Source: an uncultured Pseudomonadota bacterium | GTDB taxonomy: Bacteria > Pseudomonadota > Gammaproteobacteria > Burkholderiales > SG8-41 | DNA length: 58,408 nucleotides | Direction: 5' to 3' | Assembly: GCA_946885605.1 (NCBI GenBank) | Contig: CAMPGR010000007.1 | Location: 1 to 58,408 of the forward strand | In this document: positions 17,914 through 27,766 of the stretch, one piece after another | How positions within the stretch are numbered: the first letter of the stretch is position 1 | Layout: every line of letters begins with the position of its first letter | The notes under the pieces: model-generated | What the model was told of the DNA's origin: nothing | Database searches by the model: none | The model's input: the letters and a program-made list of their open reading frames with translations, nothing else | Translations under genes and position numbers: made by a program

Positions 17914-19172
17914 GCCGAAGGCGGCGATATGGCTGCGAGCGAAGTAAGCGCCTTGCGCACCTGCATGCGCGCCACCCACGACGGTGCGTGACGCAAAGCG
18001 TGGCGCTGCGCGGCCAGGATCGAGGCGCAGTCGCGATTCTGCAGTAACGCGGCAAGCCGAGCGCCCTCCCCCGGCTTGAAGCTGTATTCTCCGAGCGCCA
18101 TCGTCGCGAGAAAGGTCGCGAGCTTGGGCGCCGGCGTAAATCCAAGGACCGGCGCCCCCTCCGCCATAGCGAGGATCGCGGCATGTAGCCGCGAAGCGAT
18201 CGTTATGGCGCTTCCCCGAAAGATCGCCGCAAGTTGTTCGAGGCTCCGGGGCAGATACAGTTCTGCTCCCATCCCGGCGAGGCGATCGAATACACGGTGT
18301 GCCGGAACCATGTCCTCCGCCGTGCCGGTAGTAAAGACCGTGACGGTCTGCAGTTCGTTGCCTCGCACAAGGCGCAAGGCGAGCGCGACGACCGCCTCTT
18401 CGTAGCGCGGCTGCTCCGACCGCCAGGCGGCCGGCAACTGGCACACGTTGAGAGCAAGCCCGTGACGCGTGTGCGCGGAAGTCGCCTGGGCATGAGCGTC
18501 CGCCTCGGCAAGGCAGAAGTCGCCGAAAACGGGCACGGGACGGGACAGCACGTGCGCGATGCGGTCCGCGGTAAGCTTGTCCCGAACGGCCAAGATGCTG
18601 CACGCTGAAAGAAACGCCTGCAGCTTCTTTTCGCCCCGCGGGGACCACGATCCTTCGCTGCCGCAGCCGAGGCACCAAAGCGGCTTGCCTAGCATGCGGG
18701 CCGCCTCGGTCAGCACGGCCAACGATTGCGGGAAGTGCTCATTGACGTCCGAAAGGAGCGCGCCACCGCCGACGGAGATCGCATCCGTCCGTGCGAGTTC
18801 GGGCAGCAGTCGCTCCATGCGATAGCGTTGGCGCACCTGGCGCAGCGCGCGCTTCAGCGACGGAACACGGTCGAGTGTAAAGTCTCTCAAGCGTAAAGCT
18901 GCCGGCACGGCGCGCTCGGTGGCAGTCTCTATCGTCGCCGGCTTGAGCGAGCCGAGGCAGTAGGAGCGCGTTCTCCAGCCGCACTCACGGAAGAAACGCA
19001 CCGCTTCGACGTGAATCGCCCGGTCGCCGAGGTTTCCGGTGTCCCACTCTCCAAAAACGGCGACTTCGGGTTTCTCGTACTCCCTCGCGCGGAGTGCTTC
19101 GCCTCGCGCGACGGAACGCGCAATGCCGGCGCCCGAATGTTCGTTCTTCGGATGTTCCATGCGAGAGCCCAT
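17904..19172 (-). CDS. Polysaccharide pyruvyl transferase family protein
   Basis: A 422-aa protein of the family that transfers pyruvate from phosphoenolpyruvate to EPS sugars, forming ketals and adding negative charge. Family features are the N-terminal VAVFGEWDTGNLGDRAIHVEA segment (G-N-x-GD motif), ISVGGGALLSD and CLGCGSEG in the middle, and ITIASRLHAAILAMAEGAPVLGF with the conserved Arg-Leu-His of the C-terminal half. It starts three bases after the flippase stop codon and ends inside the next glycosyltransferase gene, so the three are translationally coupled. It implies that the polymer is pyruvylated. Confidence 0.9.
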   Translation of the reverse strand: MGSRMEHPKNEHSGAGIARSVARGEALRAREYEKPEVAVFGEWDTGNLGDRAIHVEAVRFFRECGWRTRSYCLGSLKPATIETATERAVPAALRLRDFTLDRVPSLKRALRQVRQRYRMERLLPELARTDAISVGGGALLSDVNEHFPQSLAVLTEAARMLGKPLWCLGCGSEGSWSPRGEKKLQAFLSACSILAVRDKLTADRIAHVLSRPVPVFGDFCLAEADAHAQATSAHTRHGLALNVCQLPAAWRSEQPRYEEAVVALALRLVRGNELQTVTVFTTGTAEDMVPAHRVFDRLAGMGAELYLPRSLEQLAAIFRGSAITIASRLHAAILAMAEGAPVLGFTPAPKLATFLATMALGEYSFKPGEGARLAALLQNRDCASILAAQRHALRHAPSWVARMQVRKALTSLAAISPPSACT

Positions 19173-19175
19173 GCG

Positions 19176-20540
19176 TCAGCTCATTGCCGGGCGATACCGG
19201 TGCGCAACGCGCTTGTACGCCAGCCACGTTGCAACGTGCAGCATCGAGCTCATCAGCAATGCGGAGAGCGCGACGCCGAGGATTCCCAGCCACCACACGA
19301 GCGCGACGCCCGAGGTCACGAGCAGGATTGCCGGTATCAACTGCACGTAGAAGATCGTCTTCGATTCGCGCAGCGCGAGCATGCCGATATCGAAGGGAAA
19401 CTTCGAAAAGTGCACGCACTGTGCGAGCGTTGAAAGCGCGAGTATCAAGGCAAGCTCCTCACCGGCATAGCGCTCGCCATAGGCGAGCGCGAGCACCGAG
19501 CCGGGAAAACCCGCCAGCACCGCGCAGAACGGAAGGAGCGCCGCGAGCAGCATCCACCAGGTGTTCCGCACCCACTCCCGCAGACCGGCGAGGCCGTCCG
19601 CGTGCAACGCGACGCTGCCGCGGGGTGGCAGGTAGTTGGTCGCGGCCTGCCGCACGAGATTCATGACGTTGGTGAGATGAGTGACCGCACGGTAGTACCC
19701 CACCTGTTCCGGGCCGAGGATGAGCGCGAGTATCCAAGTGTGCCCCTGCACGCCGGCCCATATCAGAACGTTTTGCCCGCCGAGCCACTTGCCGAAGTGC
19801 CAGACCTTGTTCCACGTGCGCCTGAGCGAGACGCGCGTGCCGCGCCCGAATTGCACATGCGGGCGCAACTGCCACAATCCCATGAATGCGCCGATCAGGG
19901 ACGAGCCGCCCAACACCGCGAGTGCGGCTTCCGGCGCCGGGGCCTTGCTGTACACGACGAGCGCCACAGCGCCGGCGAGCTGCAGCCCATAGGTGACGAT
20001 ATCGTTGCACGCGGCGGCGCGCGCCTGCCGACGCGTGTAGAGCACGCGCCGCACGAACTCCTGCGCAAGCCACGGCACACCGACGATCGCGAGCGTGACG
20101 AGCACGGTTCCCGCAGGCGCCGACCACGCACGCCATACCAACCAGCCCGCAAGACCGACCGCTACACCGGTCGCGGCGCATAACAGCACCTGCATGATCA
20201 TGAGCGCGCCGGTGAAGCGCCGGTATTGAACCGGAGACAATGGCGCAGCGAGCACATTGTGGGGCTGAACCAGAAGTGCGCCCTGCATGCCGGTGAGCAG
20301 CAGCAGACCGGTATAGGCCAGCATGAAGGTGCCGAAATCCGCCGGGGTCAGATTGCGTGCGAAGAGATAGATCGTAAGGAAGTTGGCGGCGCTCACCACG
20401 CACTGGTCCGCCAGCGTCCAGCCGAGCCCTCTGAACTTTCCTAGCGCGCGGCCCATCCCGCCCGCATCGTTCCGGGGATCGCCTGGCATGTCCCTTTGCT
20501 TCAGGGGACCGATTGTGTGCCCACTGGAAACGCTCATCAT
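19176..20540 (-). CDS. wzx: Oligosaccharide flippase family protein (Wzx-like)
   Basis: A 454-aa polytopic membrane protein with 12 or more predicted helices, of the MOP/MATE-like polysaccharide flippase group. The first helices contain the familiar ADQCVVSAANFLTIYLFARNLTPADFGTF stretch. It should move undecaprenyl-pyrophosphate-linked repeat units across the inner membrane for the Wzy-like polymerase at 13.6-14.9 kb. The start codon overlaps the stop of the GDP-fucose synthase gene (ATGA), so the two are coupled. The first 30 residues are hydrophilic and unusual for the family; a later in-frame ATG at residue 29 is an alternative start. Confidence 0.88.
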   Translation of the reverse strand: MMSVSSGHTIGPLKQRDMPGDPRNDAGGMGRALGKFRGLGWTLADQCVVSAANFLTIYLFARNLTPADFGTFMLAYTGLLLLTGMQGALLVQPHNVLAAPLSPVQYRRFTGALMIMQVLLCAATGVAVGLAGWLVWRAWSAPAGTVLVTLAIVGVPWLAQEFVRRVLYTRRQARAAACNDIVTYGLQLAGAVALVVYSKAPAPEAALAVLGGSSLIGAFMGLWQLRPHVQFGRGTRVSLRRTWNKVWHFGKWLGGQNVLIWAGVQGHTWILALILGPEQVGYYRAVTHLTNVMNLVRQAATNYLPPRGSVALHADGLAGLREWVRNTWWMLLAALLPFCAVLAGFPGSVLALAYGERYAGEELALILALSTLAQCVHFSKFPFDIGMLALRESKTIFYVQLIPAILLVTSGVALVWWLGILGVALSALLMSSMLHVATWLAYKRVAHRYRPAMS

Positions 20541-21502
20541 GCGAGCGCTTCGGAGGACTCGAATACGCGGTTCTCAAGGCACCACTCATAAGTGCGCCGG
20601 ATTCCCTCTTCCAGGCTGTAGCGCGGATGCCAGCCGAGTGCCGTCATCCGGCTCACGTCGAGAAGCTTGCGCGGCGTGCCGTCCGGTTTTGTCGTATCGA
20701 AAACGAGCCTTCCCGGGAAGCCCACGATGCGCATTACGGTTTCCGCAAGCGCGTGCACCGTCAAGTCCACACCTGTTCCCACGTTGTAGACGCCGCCGCC
20801 GATGCGCCGCTCCATGAGCAGAATGCACCCGTCGGCGAGGTCGTCCGCGTGGAGGAACTCACGGCGCGGCCGGCCGGATCCCCAGACCGTGACCGAGTCG
20901 GCGCCCGCGCATTTCGCGGCGTGCACCTTGCGGATCAAGGCCGGGAGGACGTGCGAGGAGGCGAGATCGAAGTTGTCGTTCGGGCCGTAGAGATTGGTCG
21001 GCATGACCGACACATAGCGTGTGCCGTATTGCGCGTTGAACGCCTCGCACAGCTTCAGGCCCGCGATCTTGGCGACCGCATACGGCTCGTTGGTGTGCTC
21101 GAGCGGCCCCGTGAGCAGGTATTCCTCCCTGATCGGCTGGGGACAGTCGCGCGGGTAAATGCAGCTCGAGCCGAGGTACAGCAGCCCCTTCACGTTCGCC
21201 CGCCAGGCTGCGTGAATGACGTTGGCGGAAATGACGAGGTTGTCGTAGAGGAAGTCGGCGCGATGGGTGTGGTTGGCGAGGATGCCCCCGACCTTCGCCG
21301 CCGCGACAAAGACATAATCCGGCCTCGACTCCTCCATGAAGCGGTGCACCGCCGCCTGATCACTGAGATCGAGCTCGCGCCGCGTCCGCGTGATGACGTT
21401 CCTGTACCCCTTTTCGAGAAGTCGCCGCGTGAGTGCGGAACCCACCATGCCGCGGTGGCCCGCGACGTAGATGCGGCTCTCAGGCGGGGGCACTCTATTC
21501 AT
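20537..21502 (-). CDS. fcl: GDP-L-fucose synthase
   Basis: A 321-aa short-chain dehydrogenase that epimerises and reduces GDP-4-keto-6-deoxymannose to GDP-L-fucose with NADPH. The N-terminal [13 protein letters not shown] is the GxxGxxG cofactor motif. SSCIYP supplies the catalytic Ser, and [15 protein letters not shown] contains the Y-x3-K pair. The [16 protein letters not shown] segment is typical. With the start at 21502 the length equals that of the E. coli enzyme; an upstream in-frame start at 21526 lies inside gmd. The start overlaps the end of gmd by eight bases, the classical gmd-fcl pairing. Confidence 0.96.
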   Translation of the reverse strand: MNRVPPPESRIYVAGHRGMVGSALTRRLLEKGYRNVITRTRRELDLSDQAAVHRFMEESRPDYVFVAAAKVGGILANHTHRADFLYDNLVISANVIHAAWRANVKGLLYLGSSCIYPRDCPQPIREEYLLTGPLEHTNEPYAVAKIAGLKLCEAFNAQYGTRYVSVMPTNLYGPNDNFDLASSHVLPALIRKVHAAKCAGADSVTVWGSGRPRREFLHADDLADGCILLMERRIGGGVYNVGTGVDLTVHALAETVMRIVGFPGRLVFDTTKPDGTPRKLLDVSRMTALGWHPRYSLEEGIRRTYEWCLENRVFESSEALA

Positions 21503-22613
21503 GGTATTCGAGGACCGGGAATCCATGATCTTTCACGAGGCAGTCGCGTTGCGCGCTGCGATAGTCCTCCTGCACCATCTCGGCAACGAGCTCGTGGAAG
21601 CGTATGCGCGGGCGCCACCCCAGCTTGCGGTGCGCCTTCGATGGGTCGCCGAGGAGCGTGTCCACTTCGGTCGGACGCAGGTAGCGTGGATCCACCCTTA
21701 CGATGGTCTGCCCGATAACGGCGCCACTCGCCTGCTCTCCGCGCACTGCGGCCACGACGCCCACTTCGTCGGCCCCTTCGCCTTCCCAGCTCACGGTAAT
21801 GCCGAGCTCGCGCGCGGCGACGTCGACGAACTGGCGCACAGAGTACTGCTCGCCGCTCGCGATGACGTAATCGTCGGGCTCATCCTGCTGCAGCATGAGC
21901 CACTGCATTTCCACGTAGTCGCGCGCATGGCCCCAGTCGCGCTTGGCGTCCAGATTGCCGAGATAGAGACACTCCTGCAGTCCCAGCGCGATGCGGGCCA
22001 GCCCGCGCGTGATCTTGCGGGTGACGAACGTTTCACCACGCACCGGGGATTCGTGGTTGAAGAGAATGCCGTTGCATGCGTAGAAGCCGTAGGCCTCGCG
22101 ATAGTTGACCGTGATCCAGTAGGCGTAGATTTTCGCGGCCGCGTACGGGCTGCGCGGGTAGAACGGCGTCGTCTCGCGCTGCGGCACCTCACGCACGCGC
22201 CCGTAAAGTTCGGAGGTGGACGCCTGGTAGAAGCGGGTTTTGCCGTCCAGTCCGAGAATGCGGATCGCCTCCAGCATACGCAGCGTGCCGAGGCCGTCCG
22301 CGTTCGCGGTGTACTCCGGCTCCTCGAACGAAACCGCGACGTGGCTCTGCGCCGCAAGGTTGTAGATCTCGTCCGGCTGGACGAGCTGAATCACGCGCAC
22401 GAGGCTGCTCGTGTCCGTCATGTCGCCGTAGTGCAGGACGAAGCGGCGGTTGCGCTCCTGCGGCCCCTGGTAGAGGTGGTCGATACGGTCGGTATTGAAC
22501 AGCGAGGCGCGCCGCTTGATGCCGTGCACCTCGTACCCCTTGCCCAGCAGGAACTCGGCGAGATATGCGCCGTCCTGCCCGGTAATGCCCGTAATGAGCG
22601 CCTTTTTCGTCAT
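21495..22613 (-). CDS. gmd: GDP-mannose 4,6-dehydratase
   Basis: A 372-aa NADP-dependent dehydratase making GDP-4-keto-6-deoxy-D-mannose, the first step to GDP-L-fucose. Motifs are [18 protein letters not shown] (GxxGxxG), ASTSELYG with the catalytic Thr/Ser, and the Y-x3-K pair in [25 protein letters not shown] contacts the nucleotide sugar. The ATG at 22613 is preceded by GGGA, and the length matches the family. Its substrate GDP-mannose would come from the ManC encoded at 29.5-31.0 kb. It follows the tyrosine-kinase gene with a 59-base gap in the same operon. Confidence 0.97.
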   Translation of the reverse strand: MTKKALITGITGQDGAYLAEFLLGKGYEVHGIKRRASLFNTDRIDHLYQGPQERNRRFVLHYGDMTDTSSLVRVIQLVQPDEIYNLAAQSHVAVSFEEPEYTANADGLGTLRMLEAIRILGLDGKTRFYQASTSELYGRVREVPQRETTPFYPRSPYAAAKIYAYWITVNYREAYGFYACNGILFNHESPVRGETFVTRKITRGLARIALGLQECLYLGNLDAKRDWGHARDYVEMQWLMLQQDEPDDYVIASGEQYSVRQFVDVAARELGITVSWEGEGADEVGVVAAVRGEQASGAVIGQTIVRVDPRYLRPTEVDTLLGDPSKAHRKLGWRPRIRFHELVAEMVQEDYRSAQRDCLVKDHGFPVLEYHE

Positions 22614-22672
22614 GATCCCTTTCCCTTGTTGAATCGCTCGAAACTTCCATCCTGAAGACGCTGCACCCGCGA

Positions 22673-23563
22673 TCAGGCGGTATTGAGCACGGTGCCGACC
22701 ACCTGCACGCTGCACGCCTCGACGCTGCGCCGCAGTCGTTCCAGATCCGCGAGCTTCGTGCGGTTCTGCCGCGCCACGATAAGCACGCCGTCTGCGCGGG
22801 CGGAAACGACTTTCGTATCCGAGCCGCGCGCAACCGCCGGCGTGTCGATGAGAATCACCGAGTAGCTCTTGCGCGCCTCGTCGAGCAATGCCGGCAGCTC
22901 GGCGCGGCTCAACAGCTCGAGCGGATTGGGCGGCGCTGCGCCTGCGCCGAGCACCGTCAGGTTCTCGAAGTAGCCCATGCGCTCGCCGGCCTCGAGACCC
23001 GCACGTCCCCGCAACACGTGCGCGAGTCCGACCCCGGATGTAATGCCGAAAATGCGGTGCTGGCGCGGAAAACGCAGATCGGCGTCGATCAGCAGGGTCT
23101 TCTCGCCGAGCTGCGCGAACGACACGGCGAGATTCGCGGCCACGAAGCTCCTGCCGTCCCCCGTATCGGGACTCGCGATTGCGAGCGCTCTGCGTTCCGC
23201 ATTGACCCAGTGCAGGAGGAGTTGCGTGCGCAGATCACGGAGTATTTCCGACTGCGGATCGAACGGATCATGCGCGACGACGAGATCCTTTGCGAGCGCA
23301 CCCTGTCCCGGCTTGAGGTACGGATAGTTGAACTGCACGGAGAGCGCGTATTCCACGTCTGCATCGCTCACCAGCCCCAACTTGCGTGCCGCCTCGCCGA
23401 AGCGCAGCCCCTTCTCGCGGTGGAGGGCAAACACGCGGGCAATATCCTTCGGGCGCAGCTTCCCCATGTCCACCAGGATGCGGCCGATCGGGCGGTCTTC
23501 GATGGTGCCCGCGGCGGGGTGGTGGTCGGGATCCCATAACGGTTCGGTGTCGTGGCGCCTCAT
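22673..23563 (-). CDS. epsG: Chain-length-associated tyrosine kinase, EpsG type
   Basis: A 296-aa cytoplasmic ATPase/tyrosine kinase partner of the membrane chain-length protein encoded just upstream. Residues 25-90 form a small N-terminal domain ([19 protein letters not shown]) as in EpsG proteins of the methanolan type. The kinase part has an atypical Walker [18 protein letters not shown], with Arg where most P-loops have Lys, then Walker A' [10 protein letters not shown] and Walker B VILIDTP. The protein ends soon after the last strand without a Tyr-rich tail, so cycling by C-terminal tyrosine phosphorylation, as in Wzc, is not evident. It starts 14 bases after the EpsF stop. Confidence 0.88.
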   Translation of the reverse strand: MRRHDTEPLWDPDHHPAAGTIEDRPIGRILVDMGKLRPKDIARVFALHREKGLRFGEAARKLGLVSDADVEYALSVQFNYPYLKPGQGALAKDLVVAHDPFDPQSEILRDLRTQLLLHWVNAERRALAIASPDTGDGRSFVAANLAVSFAQLGEKTLLIDADLRFPRQHRIFGITSGVGLAHVLRGRAGLEAGERMGYFENLTVLGAGAAPPNPLELLSRAELPALLDEARKSYSVILIDTPAVARGSDTKVVSARADGVLIVARQNRTKLADLERLRRSVEACSVQVVGTVLNTA

Positions 23564-23576
23564 GCCGTGTCGCTTC

Positions 23577-25082
23577 CTAGGTTCGCGGCAGTGAATAGAG
23601 CGTGGGCTGCTCGAGGGCGCGCGGACGAGGCCTGCCGCGAAGCTTGGGCGCGAGCACGGCCAGCACGGGCACACCGACGATCTCGACGATGTCGTCCTGA
23701 GAGCGCACATAGCGGTTGAATGTCTCCGTGAAGAGCGCCGCTCCGATGCCGAGTGCAAGCCCGGCTGCAAGCGCGATCGCCATGTTGAGCATCCTGCTCG
23801 GGCCGGCCGGGCGGGTGGGCGTGGTGGCCGTATAGACGATCGGCGCGCTTGCATGATCGACCTGGCTGTCCATCCGCGTTTGCGTCATGCGCTCGACGCC
23901 AGTGTTATAGGCGCGCTGCGCGTTCTCTACGTCCCGGACAAGCGCCGCGAGCGCGTTGCGCTCCTCCTTCAACTTGAGCACACGGCTGCGTTGCCGCTCC
24001 AGTGCCGCGCGCAGGGAATTTTCGCGTTGCCCCGCCACGCCGGCACCGGACAACGCGCTCTGCGCGGCCGAGCGCATCGCTTCGTTCAGCTGCTGCTTCA
24101 GCTTCTGCGTCTCGCTCGCAGCTGCCTGGTACTGCGGGTGGTTCGGCCCTGCGCGCTTCGCGAGCTCGCCCATCTTCGCCTCGCGCTCGGCAAGTCCCGC
24201 GCGCAGCTGCTGCACGAGCGGGCTAGCCGCCACTTCGGGCGGCAGATTGCCACTGCTGCCGCCGATGAAATTGCGGATCTCGCGCTCCCGTGCTGCGCTT
24301 TCGTAGGATGCGGATTCGGCGATGCTCAGCTGCGCCGACAGCTCCGCCAGGCGTGCGCTCTCGAGGTCCATGCGCTCGTCGGTCGCGACGATCCCCTTTG
24401 CCTGCTGGAACTTCGCGAGACGCGCTTCGGCCTCTTCCAGGTCGAGCTTGAGTTTGCGCACCTGCTCGTCGAACCACTCGGTGGACTGCTTCGCCGGCTG
24501 GATCTTCAGGTTCAGAACCGTTTCCTGGTATGCGCGCAGAAAGGCATTCGCCACCGCAGCGGAGAACTTCGGGTCCGGAGAAGAATAGACGATGCGCACC
24601 ATGCGGCTGTCGCGGTTTGTCTTCGCCGACATGTCGCTGAGCAGCCGTTCGGCCATCCACTGCTTGATCGATCGTTCCTCGGCAGGTTCGTCGGCGAAGA
24701 AGCTGTTCAACGCGTCGAGTACGGCGGCCTTCCATTGGAGGATCCAGGCGAGCGGGCCGGTCCCGCCCAGCAGAGCCTCCGCCTGCGGGTCATTCTCAAG
24801 CCGCAGCTGTTCCACCACTCTCGTGGCGACCGCGGGACTCGCGAGGATGTCGAGCTGCGTGGAGATGATGTTGTTGGCCTTGTCGCCACCCACGCCGCCC
24901 GCATTGCGGGATGCCCACACCGAGTCCGCATCACTCAAGTCCACCATCACGCTCGCGACGGCTTCATAGCGCTGCGGCGTTGCGAGCGTGACGAGCGCGC
25001 CGACGAGCAGCGCGCACACGGTGATTCCCGTGATCAAGCGCGCACGCGCCCGCAGTATGGTCAGAAGCTGACTGAATTGCAT
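23577..25082 (-). CDS. epsF: EPS chain-length determinant protein, EpsF type
   Basis: A 501-aa inner-membrane protein of the Wzz/PCP family. A short cytoplasmic N-terminus and first helix (about 15-36, ITGITVCALLVGALVTLA) are followed by a large periplasmic domain with long coiled-coil helices (about 190-400, many Glu/Arg/Gln/Ala). A second helix near 435-457 (MLNMAIALAAGLALGIGAALF) is preceded by the Pro-rich TPTRPAGPSRM segment typical of PCP proteins. It controls polymer length and bridges the kinase EpsG to the export lipoprotein EpsE. All three genes are adjacent in order E-F-G, as in other betaproteobacterial EPS loci. Confidence 0.92.
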   Translation of the reverse strand: MQFSQLLTILRARARLITGITVCALLVGALVTLATPQRYEAVASVMVDLSDADSVWASRNAGGVGGDKANNIISTQLDILASPAVATRVVEQLRLENDPQAEALLGGTGPLAWILQWKAAVLDALNSFFADEPAEERSIKQWMAERLLSDMSAKTNRDSRMVRIVYSSPDPKFSAAVANAFLRAYQETVLNLKIQPAKQSTEWFDEQVRKLKLDLEEAEARLAKFQQAKGIVATDERMDLESARLAELSAQLSIAESASYESAAREREIRNFIGGSSGNLPPEVAASPLVQQLRAGLAEREAKMGELAKRAGPNHPQYQAAASETQKLKQQLNEAMRSAAQSALSGAGVAGQRENSLRAALERQRSRVLKLKEERNALAALVRDVENAQRAYNTGVERMTQTRMDSQVDHASAPIVYTATTPTRPAGPSRMLNMAIALAAGLALGIGAALFTETFNRYVRSQDDIVEIVGVPVLAVLAPKLRGRPRPRALEQPTLYSLPRT

Positions 25083-25132
25083 GAATCCTCCCGCGTTATG
25101 CGCCCGGCGGACGAATCGCTATTGCCCCTCGT

Positions 25133-26017
25133 TCAGAACCAGGCTTCGGGCACGTGCACGACATCGTCGGGCCTCACCAGGTCCGTGAGCTGGGCAGAAC
25201 GCGTTGTTACCCGCCCATCCGACCCCTTGCGGTCGATCTGTATGCCGCGCTCGCTTCCACGCACGGTGAGTCCTCCGCCGAGCGAAAGCGCCTGGCGCAC
25301 CGTCATGTCAGGTGCAAGCGGATAGGCGCCAGGCTGGCGCACTTCTCCGTAGATGTAGAACACCGACGCCGGCGCGACGTACACGACATCGTCGCCCATG
25401 ATCTGGACATTTCTCGCGGGATCCGGCTCCGCCATCAGCTTCTTGAAGTTGACCAGGTACTGCGCGGTGCGTCCGCCCGACTCCTTGCGGATGATCGTCA
25501 CCATGTGGCCGCCCTTGGGGCTGACGCCCCCCGCCATCGCGATGAGGTCGGTCAGGTTCACGGTCTGGTGGATCGGATACTTGCCCGGCTTCTGCACTTC
25601 GCCGATGACCGAGACCTGCTGGCTGCGGTACTGAGCCACGAGAATGTTCACGTGCGCGTTCGGCACGAATCCGCCTTTGTTCAGAGCGGTCGCAATCGTT
25701 TTCTCGGCGCTCGCACGCGATAGTCCGCCGACCTTCACCTCGCCCACGAGCGGAAAGCTCAACGTGCCCCTCTGGGAAATTTCCGCCTCGGTGGTCAGGT
25801 CCGGATTGTTGTAAACGGTCACGCGCACGATGTCGCCGGGCCCCAGAAGGTATTCCTGGGCCGATGGCGGATCTTCGGCTTGCGCCGCCGACTGCCCGGC
25901 GGGGGACGGCGTTTGCGCGCTCTTCGGCGCCTCACGCACCGGCTGTTGCACGCACCCCGCAGTGATCAGCAGGGCGATCAGCGCAATGAGGCAGGAGTAG
26001 ATCTTCATCCTCGGCAT
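25133..26017 (-). CDS. epsE: Polysaccharide export lipoprotein, EpsE (Wza-like)
   Basis: A 294-aa outer-membrane polysaccharide export protein. The lipoprotein signal ends with LITAGC, so the mature protein is acylated at Cys. A Pro/Ala/Gln-rich linker follows, then the Poly_export domain (YLLGPGDIVRVTVYNNPDLTTEAEI) and SLBB-type repeats (VSVIGEVQKPGKYPI and FYIYGEVRQPGAYPL). It forms the outer-membrane channel for the polymer. The start is placed at 26017; the in-frame ATG at 26008 (MKIYS) is an alternative. It lies nine bases after the initiating transferase gene. Confidence 0.92.
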   Translation of the reverse strand: MPRMKIYSCLIALIALLITAGCVQQPVREAPKSAQTPSPAGQSAAQAEDPPSAQEYLLGPGDIVRVTVYNNPDLTTEAEISQRGTLSFPLVGEVKVGGLSRASAEKTIATALNKGGFVPNAHVNILVAQYRSQQVSVIGEVQKPGKYPIHQTVNLTDLIAMAGGVSPKGGHMVTIIRKESGGRTAQYLVNFKKLMAEPDPARNVQIMGDDVVYVAPASVFYIYGEVRQPGAYPLAPDMTVRQALSLGGGLTVRGSERGIQIDRKGSDGRVTTRSAQLTDLVRPDDVVHVPEAWF

Positions 26018-26025
26018 GCCTGGAC

Positions 26026-27423
26026 TCAATATGCTTTCTTGTCTTTCAGCACTACGAAAACCGTTTTCAGCATGATCCACAGGTCGAGCGACAGCGACCA
26101 ATGCTTGAGGTAATCGAGGTCGCACTCGATCCGCCGCTTCATTTTTTCCACCGTCTCGGTTTCGCCGCGAAACCCGTTCACCTGCGCCCAGCCGGTGATG
26201 CCTGGGCGCACCTTGTGGCGGATCATGTAACCGTCGATCAGCCCGCGATACTGCTCGTTATGCGCGACCGCGTGCGGCCGCGGCCCGACGATGCTCATGG
26301 TGCCCAGCAGTACATTGATAAACTGGGGCAGCTCGTCGAGCGAGGTTCGCCTCAAGAATGCGCCGAACGCCGTAACCCGGCGGTCGTTGCGCTGCGCCTG
26401 CCGGACCTCGGCGCCGTCTTCACAGACGGTCATCGTGCGGAACTTGTAGACGACGATCTCCTTGCCATCGAGTCCGTAGCGGCGCTGCTTGAAAAACACC
26501 GGTCCCGGCGTGAACTTGACCCCCAATGCAATGACCGCCAGGAGGGGCCAGATCGCGGCGACAACGAGCCCGGCGATCACAATATCCATTGCCCGCTTCA
26601 CCACGCCGTTGATGCCGTACAACGGCGTCTCGCACACGGCGATCGCAGGGACGTTGCCGATGCGCTCGACCCGCGCCTGGATCATGTCGAAAGGCAGCGT
26701 GCTCGGCACGATATAGACCGAGGCGGTCGTGTCCCGCAGCTCATCCAGCATGCGCACGATTCGCCCCTCGCCGGTCAGCGGCAACGTTATGTAGACGACG
26801 TTGATCGCGTTTTGTTTCACGTAGCGCACGACGTCGCCGATGCCGCCGAGCACTTCAGGCCGCTCCGCGCCCGGCAGACGCTCCTCGCCGCGATCATCGA
26901 AAAAGCCCTTCATCACTCCGAGGCAGGGGTCGCCGGCGATTTCGCGCGCGAGCTCGCGCGCCATAGGATTCAACCCCACGATCACCTTCGTGCGCGCCAT
27001 CACGCCCGACGCAACGAATCGGTGCAGCAGGTGCCGCGTCACCGCCTGGGCGCCGTGCAGCGCGAACGGCGTCATGACGAACCATGTCAACAAAACCTTG
27101 CGCGAGTAGAAGTCAGAGGTCTTGGTAACGAAAGCAAAGAAGAGCAGCACGCCGACAACCGCGATCCAGTCGGTGAGCATCGTGCCGCCCGGAACAAGCC
27201 CGGAGCGGCCGTTCGTGAGCGGCAACTCGCCAAACACGCGCAGCGCGACCAGAAACACCACCCCTGCAAGCGCCCCGTACAGCGGCGAGAACGGTTCTCC
27301 GTAAACGCCCATCGAAAGCGCGAGCGTGACTACGCATACCACCGGAGCGAGCGCGACCCGCACGAGTGCGGCGACCGGCAGCTCGGTCCCGACCGCTTTA
27401 AACTGAGCGGCGAGGACGCTCAT
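26026..27423 (-). CDS. Undecaprenyl-phosphate glycosyl-1-phosphate transferase (polyprenyl glycosylphosphotransferase)
   Basis: A 465-aa initiating enzyme for EPS synthesis, which puts the first sugar-1-phosphate (glucose in most relatives) on undecaprenyl phosphate. The N-terminal region has about four membrane helices and a soluble CoA-binding-like domain (ELAREIAGDPCLGVMKGFFDD). The C-terminal bacterial sugar transferase domain has RAMDIVIAGLVVAAIWPLL, FFKQRRYGLDGKEI, YKFRTM, RRTSLDELPQFINVL, SIVGPRPHA and PGITGWAQVNGFRGE. It is the first gene of the 14.5-kb EPS operon, behind a sigma-54 promoter at 27664-27679 and a roughly 230-base leader. GGAAGGG lies just upstream of the ATG. Confidence 0.94.
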   Translation of the reverse strand: MSVLAAQFKAVGTELPVAALVRVALAPVVCVVTLALSMGVYGEPFSPLYGALAGVVFLVALRVFGELPLTNGRSGLVPGGTMLTDWIAVVGVLLFFAFVTKTSDFYSRKVLLTWFVMTPFALHGAQAVTRHLLHRFVASGVMARTKVIVGLNPMARELAREIAGDPCLGVMKGFFDDRGEERLPGAERPEVLGGIGDVVRYVKQNAINVVYITLPLTGEGRIVRMLDELRDTTASVYIVPSTLPFDMIQARVERIGNVPAIAVCETPLYGINGVVKRAMDIVIAGLVVAAIWPLLAVIALGVKFTPGPVFFKQRRYGLDGKEIVVYKFRTMTVCEDGAEVRQAQRNDRRVTAFGAFLRRTSLDELPQFINVLLGTMSIVGPRPHAVAHNEQYRGLIDGYMIRHKVRPGITGWAQVNGFRGETETVEKMKRRIECDLDYLKHWSLSLDLWIMLKTVFVVLKDKKAY

Positions 27424-27603
27424 ATGCCCTTCCGGGAATGAGAACGGGTGTCACAGGACCTGCACGGCCGCATGACGCACTGCACCATGAAAGCTTCTGG
27501 AACGCGAACGGCGCGGTTCACCAGATTTCCCTCCATCATGAAATTTCAACTTCGAGCCGCTGCCCACTCGTAGCAGCAGTCCCCGGGGACTCCCGGTACG
27601 CGG

Positions 27604-27627
27604 AAAACCCGCACGCCACGGTGCGGG
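27604..27627 (-). terminator. Terminator-like hairpin in the leader of the EPS operon
   Basis: On the minus strand, CCCGCAC (27627-27621) pairs perfectly with GTGCGGG (27614-27608) across a six-base loop, followed at once by TTTT (27607-27604). It lies about 26-50 bases after the predicted sigma-54 transcription start (about 27653). It could act as an attenuator or as a 5' stabilising hairpin. The U-tract is short, and a plus-strand reading is also possible (CCTTTT follows). The remaining leader down to 27424 holds no gene I can support. Confidence 0.5.
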
Positions 27628-27663
27628 CTGCCTTTTGCTCGTCTCTCGACCGCCGCAGACGGC

Positions 27664-27679
27664 AGCAACTGCTATGCCA
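27664..27679 (-). promoter_or_regulatory. Sigma-54 promoter of the main EPS operon
   Basis: Read on the minus strand the bases are TGGCATAGCAGTTGCT, matching the sigma-54 consensus TGGCAC-N5-TTGCW in all but one position, with the invariant GG and GC exactly 10 bases apart. Predicted transcription start is near 27653, giving a leader of about 230 bases before the first gene at 27423. Confidence 0.85.
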
Positions 27680-27766
27680 GGAGCTACAACACACCTGCGA
27701 TATCAAAAGCTTGCGTGTCGAAGCCGCTCATTTATGAAGCTGTGCCACTCGCTCTCGGGCGGATTC

